Shown here: positions 9,248-17,824 of the stretch, in pieces
Numbering within the stretch: position 1 is the stretch's first letter
Layout: each line of letters opens with the position of its first letter
Assembly (NCBI RefSeq): GCF_018614655.1
Contig: NZ_JAGGOG010000013.1
Span: 186,001-250,000, forward strand
Direction: 5' to 3'
Source of the DNA: Pseudomonas fluorescens
Lineage (GTDB): Bacteria; Pseudomonadota; Gammaproteobacteria; Pseudomonadales; Pseudomonadaceae
DNA: 64,000 nt
Translations under genes and position numbers: made by a program
Notes under the pieces: generated by a model
The model's input: the letters and a program-made list of their open reading frames with translations, nothing else
The model's database searches: none
What the model was told of the DNA's origin: nothing

Positions 9248-9616
9248 CGTGCCGCCCAGAAACAGCTGATCGATCCAGAACACCTGGTGCAGCAGCACGA
9301 TCAGCCAGAACACCACTTGGTACGACACTTTGCGGGTCTTGTGGCGAAACACTTGCTGGGCAATCAACGCGCCCGGCCAGCCGCCCGCCAGCTCAACCGC
9401 ATGCAGGACGTTTTCCGGGGTGCGCCAGCTGTCCTCGCGGGCCTTGCGCTTGTCACTCCAATACAGGAAAAACGCCACGACGCTGACCGCGCCATAGGCC
9501 ACCAGCGGGATCAACGAAACCCCGCGGTACCAAAGCAGTGCCGAGCCGAACAGCGGCACGGCACACAACAGCATGAACGCCAGGGCCTTTAAACGTAGAT
9601 GCTGGATGTTGTTCAT
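9230..9616 (-). CDS. DUF1294 membrane protein
   Basis: A 128-residue protein with about four hydrophobic segments. The block YWSDKRKAREDSWRTPENVL, followed by GGWPGALIAQQVFRHKTRK, is the DUF1294 signature; these proteins are often annotated as the membrane half of cold-shock-like proteins. Here the domain stands alone. The start at ATG 9616 is 5 bases after the uppP stop, so the two are probably co-transcribed; a longer form from ATG 9643 would overlap uppP. Function unknown. Confidence 0.85.
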   Translation of the reverse strand: MNNIQHLRLKALAFMLLCAVPLFGSALLWYRGVSLIPLVAYGAVSVVAFFLYWSDKRKAREDSWRTPENVLHAVELAGGWPGALIAQQVFRHKTRKVSYQVVFWLIVLLHQVFWIDQLFLGGTLLSLF

Positions 9617-9621
9617 GGTCT

Positions 9622-10452
9622 TCACGCCTTGGCTGCTGTCCAATCAACCCAGCCGAACTGCCAGGTCGCCAGAATCACCAGGCCAAAGGCAATGCGATAC
9701 CAGGCAAATGCCGCGTAGCTGTGGCTGGCAATGAACTTGAGCAGGCCCTTGACCGCGATCATCGCGAAGATGAACGAGGTGACAAAGCCAATGGCGAACA
9801 CTGGCAGGTCATCGGGCTGGAACAGGTGACGGTACTTGTAGCCCGAATAGACCGCGGCACCGACCATGGTTGGCATCGCCAGGAAGAACGAAAACTCGGT
9901 GGCGGTCTTGCGCGACAGACCAAACAGCAGGCCGCCAATGATCGTCGAACCAGAGCGGGAGGTACCTGGAATCATCGCCAGGCACTGCGCAAAACCCACC
10001 TTGAGGGCGTCTTTCCAGGTGATCTCATCGACGGTTTCGGCATGTACTTCATGCTGCCGGCGCTCAGCCCACAGCATGATGATGCCGCCCACCACCAGGG
10101 CCGTGGCCACGGTGATCGGGTTGAACAGATACTGGTGAATCAGGTCAGCGAAAATCACCCCCAACACCACCGCCGGTAAAAAAGCGATCAGCAAGTTGAT
10201 GGTAAAACGCTGGGCGTTGCGCTGAGTGGGCAAGCCCACGACCACATCAAGAATCTTGCGCCGAAACTCCCAGACCACCGCCAGAATGGCGCCGAGCTGG
10301 ATAATGATGTTGAACGCCATGGCTCGCTCGCCACCAAAGTCGAGCAAATCGGCGACGATAATCTGGTGGCCAGTACTGGAGATCGGTAAAAACTCCGTCA
10401 GTCCTTCGACAACGCCAAGTATCAATGCCTGTGCGGCGGTCCAAAGATCCAT
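9622..10452 (-). CDS. uppP: Undecaprenyl-diphosphatase (bacitracin resistance)
   Basis: A 276-residue integral membrane enzyme (BacA) that dephosphorylates undecaprenyl pyrophosphate, recycling the lipid carrier for peptidoglycan and O-antigen synthesis and conferring bacitracin tolerance. Both active-site motifs are intact: [14 protein letters not shown] (16-29) and PGTSRSGST (162-170). About eight membrane segments and the length fit the family (265-280). A strong RBS (GGGGGAAG) precedes ATG 10452. It is followed closely by the DUF1294 gene. Confidence 0.95.
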   Translation of the reverse strand: MDLWTAAQALILGVVEGLTEFLPISSTGHQIIVADLLDFGGERAMAFNIIIQLGAILAVVWEFRRKILDVVVGLPTQRNAQRFTINLLIAFLPAVVLGVIFADLIHQYLFNPITVATALVVGGIIMLWAERRQHEVHAETVDEITWKDALKVGFAQCLAMIPGTSRSGSTIIGGLLFGLSRKTATEFSFFLAMPTMVGAAVYSGYKYRHLFQPDDLPVFAIGFVTSFIFAMIAVKGLLKFIASHSYAAFAWYRIAFGLVILATWQFGWVDWTAAKA

Positions 10453-10704
10453 GCTTCCCCCATAAGGTCATGCCTGCTGCATGCCTCGTTGATATTTTTT
10501 AATGGTTCACTCGCGAAGAGTGCACTGAAAACCAGTGCAAACAATCAACACCGAACTGCGAAAATTCCGTGAAAAATCAGGCAGGACTCAGGTTTTTTGA
10601 TTCCGGGCCGAAAGCCTATCAGACACGCTCGATTTTCGCTTCGCGATATTGAAGCAGGGATGGATGCGGCACCAAAAATTATAAGAACACGGAGTGACAG
10701 GACC
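10453..10704. other. Intergenic region upstream of uppP and the chemoreceptor gene
   Basis: A 252-base divergent gap. It carries the uppP RBS near 10455 and the GGAG/AGGA RBS of the chemoreceptor just before 10705. AT-rich stretches near 10490-10520 could be the uppP promoter. A longer reading frame into the gap from 10597 lacks an RBS and was not accepted. Confidence 0.35.
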
Positions 10705-12339
10705 ATGAACAGTTTGCGCACTATGTCGATCAGCCGCCGTCTTTGGCTGATCCTGATCGTCGCCGTGCTGATGCTGCTGACCCTGGGCCTGCTGATGCTC
10801 AAGCAGGTCCATGACGGCCTTTATCAGGCCAAGAGCCAACAAACCCAACACGTGGTGCAGACCGCCAATGGGGTCCTGGCCTACTACCACACCCTGGAAA
10901 CCACGGGCGTGCTGACTCGCGATGCCGCGCAAAAACAGGCCTTGAGCGTGGTGCGTGGCCTGCGTTATGACCATGACGATTACTTCTGGATCAACGACCT
11001 GACGCCGGTGATGATCATGCACGCGGCCAACCCCAAGCTTGACGGCCAGAACCTGTCGGCCATTCGCGACCCGGACGGCTTTGCAGTGTTCAACGAGTTT
11101 GTCACCCTGGCCAAGGCCAAGGGCGCCGGGATCGTCAACTATCGCTGGCCGAAACCGGGAGCCGACGCGCCAGTAGAAAAGACCTCCTATATCCAGTTAT
11201 TCGAACCCTGGGGCTGGATCATCGGCTCCGGCGTCTACGTCGATAACGTGCAGGCCGAATTTCGCGCTCAAGTATGGAAAGCCTCGGCGATTGGTTTGGG
11301 AATTGCCGTGATCATGGCCCTGCTGGTGGTGCTGATCGCCCGCAGTATTGCGCGTCCGCTGCAAGAGGCGGTTAACGCCATGGCCAATATCGCCAGCGGC
11401 GAAAGTGACCTGACCCGTAGCCTCGACACACATGGCCAGGACGAAGTTACCCAACTGGCCCGGCACTTCAATAGTTTCACCGCCAAGTTGCGTCAGGTGG
11501 TTGGGCAGTTGCAGAGCTGCGCCAATGCTCTGGGCCAGTCGTCCGCAGAGCTGGGCAGCAATGCCAGCCAGGCCCATGACCGCAGCCAGCAGCAGTCCCA
11601 GCAAATGGAGCTGGTGGCGACGGCCATCAACGAGGTCACCTATGGCGTGCAGGACGTGGCCAAGAACGCCGAGCACGCCGCCAGTGAAATGCGCGATGCC
11701 CAAGCCCAGGCTGAGCAAGGCCAAGTCAATATCGACGGCAGCCTGCGGCAAATCGATCAGCTCTCCGGCACCATCAACCAAGCCGTAGAGGTGATCCGCA
11801 CCCTGTCCAGTGAAAGCACCCAGATCGGTGGTGTGCTGGAAGTGATCCGCTCCATCGCCGACCAGACCAACCTGCTGGCCCTCAACGCCGCCATCGAAGC
11901 GGCACGCGCCGGTGAACAAGGCCGCGGTTTTGCAGTGGTCGCCGATGAGGTACGGTTGCTGGCCCAGCGTACGCAAAAATCCACCGCTGAAATCCAGTCC
12001 ATGATTGAGCGCCTGCAAGGCCACTCGGAGGCGGCGGTCAAGGTGATCAGCGACAGCCATCTGGCTTCGCAGTCGACTATCGAGCAAGCGGCCCAGGCCG
12101 GGGCCAGCCTGAACGCTATCGGCCAGGCTTTACGCAATCTCAATGGCTTGAATGCTTCGATTGCCAGCGCCACGTTGCAACAGGCCCACGTGGTGGAAGA
12201 TATCAACCAGAACGTCACCCAGGCGGCCGGGCTTTCCCACAGCACCGCGTTGGCGGCTCAACAGTCCAGCGAGGCCAGTACGCACTTGAAAAACCTGAGC
12301 GAGCAACTGGATGGGTTGTTACGCCAGTTCAAGGTATGA
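10705..12339 (+). CDS. Methyl-accepting chemotaxis protein with single Cache domain
   Basis: A 544-residue transmembrane chemoreceptor. TM1 is at about residues 13-32. A periplasmic Cache domain follows; [11 protein letters not shown] (about 90-100) and a later [12 protein letters not shown] are the single-Cache (sCache_2) hallmarks, a class that often binds short carboxylates. TM2 lies near 192-213, then HAMP ([17 protein letters not shown]). The cytoplasmic signalling hairpin tip, [14 protein letters not shown] (404-417), is perfectly conserved and contacts CheA/CheW. No C-terminal CheR-docking pentapeptide is present. ATG 10705 was chosen for its RBS and because it begins the basic N-terminus [14 protein letters not shown]. 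The ligand is unknown. Confidence 0.93.
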   Translation: MNSLRTMSISRRLWLILIVAVLMLLTLGLLMLKQVHDGLYQAKSQQTQHVVQTANGVLAYYHTLETTGVLTRDAAQKQALSVVRGLRYDHDDYFWINDLTPVMIMHAANPKLDGQNLSAIRDPDGFAVFNEFVTLAKAKGAGIVNYRWPKPGADAPVEKTSYIQLFEPWGWIIGSGVYVDNVQAEFRAQVWKASAIGLGIAVIMALLVVLIARSIARPLQEAVNAMANIASGESDLTRSLDTHGQDEVTQLARHFNSFTAKLRQVVGQLQSCANALGQSSAELGSNASQAHDRSQQQSQQMELVATAINEVTYGVQDVAKNAEHAASEMRDAQAQAEQGQVNIDGSLRQIDQLSGTINQAVEVIRTLSSESTQIGGVLEVIRSIADQTNLLALNAAIEAARAGEQGRGFAVVADEVRLLAQRTQKSTAEIQSMIERLQGHSEAAVKVISDSHLASQSTIEQAAQAGASLNAIGQALRNLNGLNASIASATLQQAHVVEDINQNVTQAAGLSHSTALAAQQSSEASTHLKNLSEQLDGLLRQFKV

Positions 12340-12639
12340 GCGCACCCCTGCCTATAGGCATAGGTATCTGCACAACGCTTGATGCGGCGGTCATACCCGT
12401 TACGGCTAAGTTCAACTTCAAAGAAAGCTCCTACGCCCTTATCCGTAACTGCCGGTATCAATCACCCTTCCTGCATTTGGATCCCAATTGTAAACTCTCT
12501 TCACACCTCATCTAATCAATCGACACCCCTAGTCTGAATCGCGAATAGACCGGCGCAGAGCCTTCCCGCTCTGCGCTGCGGTCGCTGGGCCGGCTGTTAA
12601 TACCTATAAAAAACGTCATAAACAGTAGAGGAACGTTTC
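12340..12639. other. Intergenic gap between chemoreceptor and small hypothetical gene
   Basis: A 300-base gap with no gene found. A perfect 8-base-pair hairpin, GCGCAGAG / CTCTGCGC, lies at 12555-12578 without a U-tract. The RBS GAGGAA for the next gene is at about 12629-12634. Confidence 0.4.
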
Positions 12640-12864
12640 GTGTCCGATGATCAATTACCCGACCCTGCCCACCTCGGCTACATACCCATCCCCGTTCCGG
12701 ACATGGACCGATTGATGGAGCTGCGTGATGCATTGGTAGCGCTGAAGGGCCCGTTGGCCAATGAGCCTGGCTGGCGTGAGAACCTTCTCAAACGACTGCT
12801 CAACGCCGACACCGATGATCGGGTCCTCGGGAAGGTCAGCAAACCGCACTCCCGAATCAGTTGA
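12640..12864 (+). CDS. Small hypothetical protein (74 aa)
   Basis: A GTG-started frame of 74 residues (MSDDQLPDPAHLGYIPIPVP...) with GAGGAA 6 bases upstream. The composition is soluble and acidic, rich in Leu, Asp and Pro, with an amphipathic middle (MDRLMELRDALVALKGPLA) and a basic end. I do not recognise a family. A good RBS, sensible codon use and a well-formed downstream terminator (12966-13003) support it as a real monocistronic gene. Confidence 0.6.
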   Translation: MSDDQLPDPAHLGYIPIPVPDMDRLMELRDALVALKGPLANEPGWRENLLKRLLNADTDDRVLGKVSKPHSRIS

Positions 12865-12965
12865 ATGCAAAATTACTGCATTTAACCTGCATTAATATGC
12901 ATTGGCGGCGAATCGGACAGCTCGGCACACTGCGCCGGTTCCTCCCCCAAATGCAGGAACTTTCG

Positions 12966-13003
12966 AAGGGCTTTCCGGGAAACCAGATGAGCCCTTCTTT
13001 TTT
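12966..13003 (+). terminator. Intrinsic terminator
   Basis: AAGGGCT (12966-12972) pairs with AGCCCTT (12990-12996), with an inner TTCC/GGAA pairing in the loop. CTTTTTT follows (12997-13003). It probably ends the 12640-12864 transcript before the HPP-family gene. Confidence 0.7.
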
Positions 13004-13033
13004 GCCCTTTTTTCTCGTCTGGATCGTCTTTCA

Positions 13034-13747
13034 ATGCTTGCTCGCTGGTTACCCGCTGCTATCAACACCCGCCCCGCCGAATGGAGCCGTGCCGCCCTGG
13101 GCATGGCCTTGGGCACCCTACTCAGCGTTTGGGTCTGTGCCCAAGTGTTTGGAATGGACGTTGCCTTGCATCTGGTTGGCCCTCTTGGAGCCTCGGCGGT
13201 GCTGCTGTTTGCCGTATCGTCCGGGGCGTTGGCCCAACCCTGGTCGATCATCGGCAGCTATTTATGCGCAGGCGTGATTGCGCTACTGGTGGCGCGGGTC
13301 CTGGGGCGAACACTGGGCAGTGCTTGCCTGGCCGCCGGCATGGCGCTGATCCTGATGTGCTGGCTGCGCTGCCTGCACCCACCAGCCGGGGCGCTGGCGC
13401 TGACGCTGGTACTGGCGGATCCGGCGACCATCGCCTTGCAATGGTGGGAAATCGGGCCGGTCATGCTCGGCGCCGGTACGTTGCTGCTGGCAGCCCTTAT
13501 CTATAACAATTTGACGCGCACCCGCTACCCTAAAGGCGCAACTGAACCCACTGTGCAGGTCCACGAATCCTCCTCGGCGGAGAATCCCGCAATCTGCGCT
13601 GACGACCTGAAACTGGCGCTGGCAGAAATGGAACAGTTCTTTGACGTCACCCCCCAGGAGTTGGAGCAACTGATCCAGGCCAGTGAACGTCATGCCCGTC
13701 GCAGGAGCATAGGCGCCGTGCTGGCAAGTGCGCCTGAGCGCCGTTAG
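13034..13747 (+). CDS. HPP family integral membrane protein
   Basis: A 237-residue protein with four hydrophobic segments within the first 165 residues. The family's namesake HPP motif is at 115-117, in RCLHPPAGALAL. The soluble C-terminal tail of about 65 residues (AICADDLKLALAEMEQFFDV...) lacks the two CBS domains found in some relatives. Some HPP proteins act in nitrite or anion transport in chloroplasts and cyanobacteria; the bacterial role is unproven. ATG 13034 starts just before the first helix (MLARWLPAAINTRPAEWSRA). The RBS is weak, so the start is a best guess. Confidence 0.82.
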   Translation: MLARWLPAAINTRPAEWSRAALGMALGTLLSVWVCAQVFGMDVALHLVGPLGASAVLLFAVSSGALAQPWSIIGSYLCAGVIALLVARVLGRTLGSACLAAGMALILMCWLRCLHPPAGALALTLVLADPATIALQWWEIGPVMLGAGTLLLAALIYNNLTRTRYPKGATEPTVQVHESSSAENPAICADDLKLALAEMEQFFDVTPQELEQLIQASERHARRRSIGAVLASAPERR

Positions 13748-13897
13748 CCCGGAAAAGGCCTCGCTGTCGGCATTGCAAAAATGCACACCTGACCTGCACA
13801 TATCAGCGTTGTACTTGGCAAATTTGCGCTGGTACGATCGAGAGAAGGTTCGTCCGCGAACATCTTGATAAAGAACAATAAAAGCAGGGAGTTAGAG

Positions 13898-15004
13898 ATG
13901 ACTGCTCAGGTTCCATCCGAGGCCGTTCACAGCCCCGGGATTCTTCAGGGCGACGTCCTCGCCGAAGTCCGCAACCATATCGGTCACCTGACCCTTAATC
14001 GTCCCGCTGGCCTGAACGCCATTACGCTGGATATGGTCCGCAGCCTCGCCGGGTATTTGCGAGCCTGGGCCGATGATCCGCAGGTGTATGCCGTTGTGCT
14101 GAGGGGCGCCGGTGAAAAAGCCTTCTGCGCCGGCGGCGACATTCGCTCGCTGTACGACAGCTACAAAAGCGGCGACAGCCTGCACGAAGACTTCTTCGTC
14201 GAGGAATACGCCCTCGACCTGATGATTCATCACTACCGCAAGCCCGTACTGGCACTGATGGACGGCTTTGTCCTGGGCGGCGGCATGGGCCTGGTGCAAG
14301 GCGCAGACCTGCGGGTGGTCACCGAGCGCAGCCGCCTCGCGATGCCGGAAGTCGCCATCGGTTATTTCCCGGATGTGGGCGGCAGCTACTTCTTGCCGCG
14401 CATTCCGGGTGAACTGGGGATTTACCTGGGGGTGACCGGCACCCAGATCCGCGCGGCCGACGCGCTGTATTGCGGCTTGGCGGACTGGTACCTCGACAGC
14501 GCGAGGCTCGTTGACCTGGACCGCAAGCTGGACCAATTGAAATGGCAAGACGCCCCGCTCAAGGACCTGCAGGGTGTCCTGAGCAAACTGGCCGTGCAGC
14601 AACTGCCCGATGCACCGCTGGCATCACTGCGCCCGGCCATCGATCATTTCTTTGCCCTGCCCGATGTCCCCAGCATCGTTGAACAACTGCAACAAGTCAC
14701 CGTTGCCGACAGTCATGAATGGGCGCTGAGCACCGTCAAGCTGATGCAAACTCGCTCGCCCCTGGCCATGGCTGTCACCCTGGAAATGCTCCGGCGCGGG
14801 CGTCACCTGAGCCTGGAAAACTGCTTCGCCCTCGAACTGCACCTGGACCGCCAGTGGTTTGCACGGGGCGATCTTATCGAGGGCGTGCGTGCGCTGCTGA
14901 TCGATAAGGACAAGACCCCACGCTGGAACCCACCGACACTCCAGGCGTTGGACGCCGCCCATGTCGAAAGCTTCTTCAGCGCCTTCGACCAGAACGGGAA
15001 CTAA
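13898..15004 (+). CDS. Enoyl-CoA hydratase/isomerase family, probable 3-hydroxyisobutyryl-CoA hydrolase
   Basis: A 368-residue crotonase-fold enzyme. Its length and C-terminal half match the ECH_2 / 3-hydroxyisobutyryl-CoA hydrolase branch rather than the 260-residue hydratases. Motifs: FCAGGDIRSLYDSY (76-89), oxyanion segment DGFVLGGGMGL (122-132), and MPEVAIGYFPDVGG with Glu151 and Asp159 at the catalytic positions of that branch. It hydrolyses 3-hydroxyisobutyryl-CoA in valine degradation. The next gene, 3 bases downstream, is an acyl-CoA dehydrogenase of the right type for the preceding valine step, which supports the assignment. AGGGAG precedes ATG 13898. Confidence 0.85.
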   Translation: MTAQVPSEAVHSPGILQGDVLAEVRNHIGHLTLNRPAGLNAITLDMVRSLAGYLRAWADDPQVYAVVLRGAGEKAFCAGGDIRSLYDSYKSGDSLHEDFFVEEYALDLMIHHYRKPVLALMDGFVLGGGMGLVQGADLRVVTERSRLAMPEVAIGYFPDVGGSYFLPRIPGELGIYLGVTGTQIRAADALYCGLADWYLDSARLVDLDRKLDQLKWQDAPLKDLQGVLSKLAVQQLPDAPLASLRPAIDHFFALPDVPSIVEQLQQVTVADSHEWALSTVKLMQTRSPLAMAVTLEMLRRGRHLSLENCFALELHLDRQWFARGDLIEGVRALLIDKDKTPRWNPPTLQALDAAHVESFFSAFDQNGN

Positions 15005-15007
15005 GCC

Positions 15008-16159
15008 ATGCAAGATATTGAACTGACTGAAGAACAAGTCATGATCCGCGACATGGCCCGGGACTTTGCCCGTGGCGAAATCGCCCCTTATGCCCAAGCT
15101 TGGGAAAAAGCCGGCTGGATTGACGATGCCCTGGTGGCCAAGATGGGTGAGCTGGGCCTGCTGGGCATGGTGGTCCCGGAAGAATGGGGCGGTACTTACG
15201 TCGACTACGTGGCCTATGCCTTGGCCGTGGAGGAAATTTCCGCAGGTGACGGCGCTACCGGCGCACTGATGAGCATCCACAATTCAGTGGGTTGCGGGCC
15301 AATCCTCAACTACGGCTCAACAGAGCAGAAACAAACCTGGCTGGCGGACCTGGCCAGCGGGCAAGCCATCGGTTGCTTCTGCCTGACCGAACCCCAGGCC
15401 GGTTCCGAAGCCCACAACCTGCGCACCCGTGCCGAACTCAAGGACGGCCAGTGGGTGATCAACGGTACCAAGCAATTTGTCAGCAACGGCAAGCGGGCCA
15501 AACTGGCCATCGTGTTTGCCGTCACTGACCCGGAGCTGGGCAAGAAAGGCCTCTCGGCATTCCTGGTGCCCACCGATACCCCCGGCTTCGTAGTGGACCG
15601 CACGGAACACAAGATGGGCATCCGAGCCTCGGATACCTGCGCCGTCACCCTCAATCAATGCACAGTGCCTGAAGCCAACCTGCTGGGAGAGCGTGGCAAG
15701 GGCCTGACCATCGCCCTGTCCAACCTCGAAGGTGGCCGCATCGGTATCGCCGCTCAAGCCCTGGGCATTGCCCGAGCTGCGTTTGAAGCGGCACTCGCCT
15801 ACGCCCGGGACCGCGTCCAGTTCGACAAGGCCATTATCGAGCACCAGAGCGTGGCCAATCTGTTGGCCGACATGCAAACCCGCCTGAACGCTGCGCGCTT
15901 GCTGATCCTGCATGCCGCACGGCTGCGCAGTGCCGGTAAACCGTGCCTGTCGGAAGCCTCCCAGGCCAAGCTGTTTGCCTCGGAAATGGCGGAAAAGGTT
16001 TGCTCGTCGGCGATGCAGATTCATGGTGGGTATGGCTATCTGGAAGATTATCCGGTGGAGCGTTACTACCGGGATGCACGGATTACTCAGATTTATGAAG
16101 GCACCAGCGAGATTCAGCGAATGGTGATTGCCAGGGAGTTGAAGAACTATCAGTTGTAA
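15008..16159 (+). CDS. Acyl-CoA dehydrogenase, probable isobutyryl-CoA dehydrogenase
   Basis: A full-length 383-residue FAD flavoprotein. Visible are the FAD/substrate segment [31 protein letters not shown], the C-terminal helix region [20 protein letters not shown] and the catalytic-base motif YEGTSEIQ (Glu364). It alpha,beta-dehydrogenates a short branched acyl-CoA and passes electrons to ETF. Pairing with the 3-hydroxyisobutyryl-CoA hydrolase gene 3 bases upstream points to isobutyryl-CoA (valine catabolism). The crotonase-type hydratase for the middle step and mmsAB are not in this window. Specificity is inferred from context. Confidence 0.88.
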   Translation: MQDIELTEEQVMIRDMARDFARGEIAPYAQAWEKAGWIDDALVAKMGELGLLGMVVPEEWGGTYVDYVAYALAVEEISAGDGATGALMSIHNSVGCGPILNYGSTEQKQTWLADLASGQAIGCFCLTEPQAGSEAHNLRTRAELKDGQWVINGTKQFVSNGKRAKLAIVFAVTDPELGKKGLSAFLVPTDTPGFVVDRTEHKMGIRASDTCAVTLNQCTVPEANLLGERGKGLTIALSNLEGGRIGIAAQALGIARAAFEAALAYARDRVQFDKAIIEHQSVANLLADMQTRLNAARLLILHAARLRSAGKPCLSEASQAKLFASEMAEKVCSSAMQIHGGYGYLEDYPVERYYRDARITQIYEGTSEIQRMVIARELKNYQL

Positions 16160-16185
16160 GAGGCGCACCGAAAAATACCTTGGAG

Positions 16186-16208
16186 ACTCCCGTGCGTTGC
16201 TCGGGAGT
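16186..16208 (+). terminator. Hairpin after the valine-catabolism pair
   Basis: ACTCCCG (16186-16192) pairs with CGGGAGT (16202-16208), a 7-base-pair stem 26 bases after the dehydrogenase stop. There is no U-tract, so termination is only likely by position. Confidence 0.35.
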
Positions 16209-16261
16209 ACGACTATTCTGACAGCTCCTAGTGCCCAGTCTCGCCACACAGGAGGTGTGTC

Positions 16262-16717
16262 ATGCACGCTGTTGAGCACCCGGTCCGCCTTGAGCGGATC
16301 ACTCAGGAACGTTATATCCAGGCCCCCATCGAAGACGTCTACGACTACGTGACCCAGCCGGATCGTTGGCACGAGTGGCACCCGACATCACTGAGTGCCG
16401 AGACTGGCGTCAGTGGTTCATTGCCGGTCGGCCACCGCTTCACCGAAATCATCGACTTGCTGGGCGTGCGTATGCCCATGAGTTACCGCGTGCAAGTCGC
16501 CTCGCGCCCGCAGGAGTTCAAGACCGTATTCACCTCCCAGGCTGTGGATGGCTGTATTCACTACTTCTTGCAGGAGCATGACGGTGGAACCTTGTTCAAA
16601 CGCGTCCTTTCCTACGAAACAGAGTTACAGCTGACCACGTTGCATGAGCGCATCGTCGCGTTATCAAACACGGCCCTGGACCGCCTCAAACAGCGCCTGG
16701 AAACGTCCTCCACCTGA
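16262..16717 (+). CDS. SRPBCC family protein
   Basis: A 151-residue START/SRPBCC-fold protein: RLERITQERYIQAPIEDVYD at the start is the typical first strand and helix (polyketide cyclase/dehydrase family 2), followed by WHEWHPTSLSAE and long alternating strands, ending in a C-terminal helix (TTLHERIVALSNTALDRLKQ). These proteins bind hydrophobic ligands in a deep cavity. No catalytic residues can be assigned. A strong RBS, AGGAGGTG, lies 6 bases before ATG 16262. It appears to be monocistronic. Confidence 0.8.
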   Translation: MHAVEHPVRLERITQERYIQAPIEDVYDYVTQPDRWHEWHPTSLSAETGVSGSLPVGHRFTEIIDLLGVRMPMSYRVQVASRPQEFKTVFTSQAVDGCIHYFLQEHDGGTLFKRVLSYETELQLTTLHERIVALSNTALDRLKQRLETSST

Positions 16718-16798
16718 CAAAATCGGCCCTACAGTTCCTTAACTGACCAGCATTAGGGAGAATGCCCATCTATTGTTCCGCGCCTGATGAGATAACCG

Positions 16799-17245
16799 AT
16801 GAAAACCACCCTTCGCCTGACCCTCCTGACGGCCCTGTTCATGAGCACGCTGGCCCAGGCCGCCGAGTTGATCCCGATCGATGTGCACCGTGATGCGAAC
16901 TGCGGCTGCTGCAAAAAGTGGATTACCCACCTTGAAAACAACGGCTTCAAGGTCAATGACCATGTCGAAGCCAACATGAGCGAAGTCAAGCAGCGCCTGG
17001 GCGTAGCGCCGCGTCTGGCCTCGTGCCATACCGCTGCGATCGACGACAAGTTTGTTGAAGGCCACGTACCTGCCGAGCAAGTGCTGGCCCTGCGCAAACG
17101 CAACGACCTGCTCGGTGTTGCGGCGCCTGGCATGCCCATGGGCTCGCCGGGCATGGAGATGGACGGCATGAGCGACGCCTATCAGGTCATCGGTCTGACC
17201 CGCGATGGCAAAGACGTAGTGATCGCCGACTACCCGGCACACTGA
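16799..17245 (+). CDS. DUF411 periplasmic metal-binding protein
   Basis: A 148-residue exported protein with signal peptide MKTTLRLTLLTALFMSTLAQA. The mature part has HRDANCGCCKKW (about residues 30-41), the DUF411 Cys motif, then SCHTAAIDDKFVEGHVPAE and a Met-rich stretch (GMPMGSPGMEMDGM) suited to copper. DUF411 proteins are often encoded with copper-handling genes; the Cys and Met clusters support copper or another soft metal. The stop is followed within 3 bases by the YqaA-family gene, so they form a two-gene operon. Confidence 0.85.
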   Translation: MKTTLRLTLLTALFMSTLAQAAELIPIDVHRDANCGCCKKWITHLENNGFKVNDHVEANMSEVKQRLGVAPRLASCHTAAIDDKFVEGHVPAEQVLALRKRNDLLGVAAPGMPMGSPGMEMDGMSDAYQVIGLTRDGKDVVIADYPAH

Positions 17246-17248
17246 TTG

Positions 17249-17689
17249 ATGCTGGCGGGTTACCTGGGGTTATTTTTCGCCGCCTTCGGAGCGGCGACGC
17301 TGTTGCCACTGCAATCGGAAGCTGTGTTGGTGGGCCTGCTGCTCAGCGGGCATTACAACCTGTGGTTGCTGCTGGCCATAGCAACCTTCGGCAACGTGCT
17401 GGGTTCGGTGGTGAACTGGTTACTGGGGCGTTCGGTTGAGCGCTTCAAGGACCGCCGCTGGTTTCCGGTCAGCACAGCGCAACTGGAGAAAGCCCGTGCC
17501 CATTACCTGCGCTGGGGGCATTGGACGCTGTTGCTCAGTTGGGTGCCGGTGATTGGTGATCCGCTGACGCTGGTGGCGGGTGTAATGCGTGAGCCATTGT
17601 GGCGCTTTTTGTTGATCGTGAGTTTGGCCAAGGGCGCTCGATACGCGGTCCTGGCACTGTTTGCCGTGAGTCAGTTTACAGGGCACTGA
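17249..17689 (+). CDS. YqaA/DedA-like (VTT domain) inner membrane protein
   Basis: A 146-residue membrane protein. GLFFAAFGAATLLPLQSEAVLVGLLL, read in overlapping pieces, and FGNVLGSVVNWLLGRSVERF are hallmark segments of the YqaA subgroup of the SNARE-associated/VTT family. About four membrane helices; SWVPVIGDPLTLVAGVMR carries the conserved polar turn. Relatives act as lipid scramblases or proton-motive-force-linked transport helpers; no specific role is proven for YqaA. ATG 17249 was chosen over an adjacent TTG at 17246. It is downstream of the DUF411 gene in the same transcript. Confidence 0.83.
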   Translation: MLAGYLGLFFAAFGAATLLPLQSEAVLVGLLLSGHYNLWLLLAIATFGNVLGSVVNWLLGRSVERFKDRRWFPVSTAQLEKARAHYLRWGHWTLLLSWVPVIGDPLTLVAGVMREPLWRFLLIVSLAKGARYAVLALFAVSQFTGH

Positions 17690-17824
17690 ATGCAGGACTT
17701 CGCACCACTCGTCGCCACTGTCAATTCTAACAGCTAGACACCTCTGCCCTACCCAGCGTCCTATTTCCCTTGCCTATACGCGCCGTTTCACCTGACGCGT
17801 TCTTCCCAGCAAGGAGCATTTTCC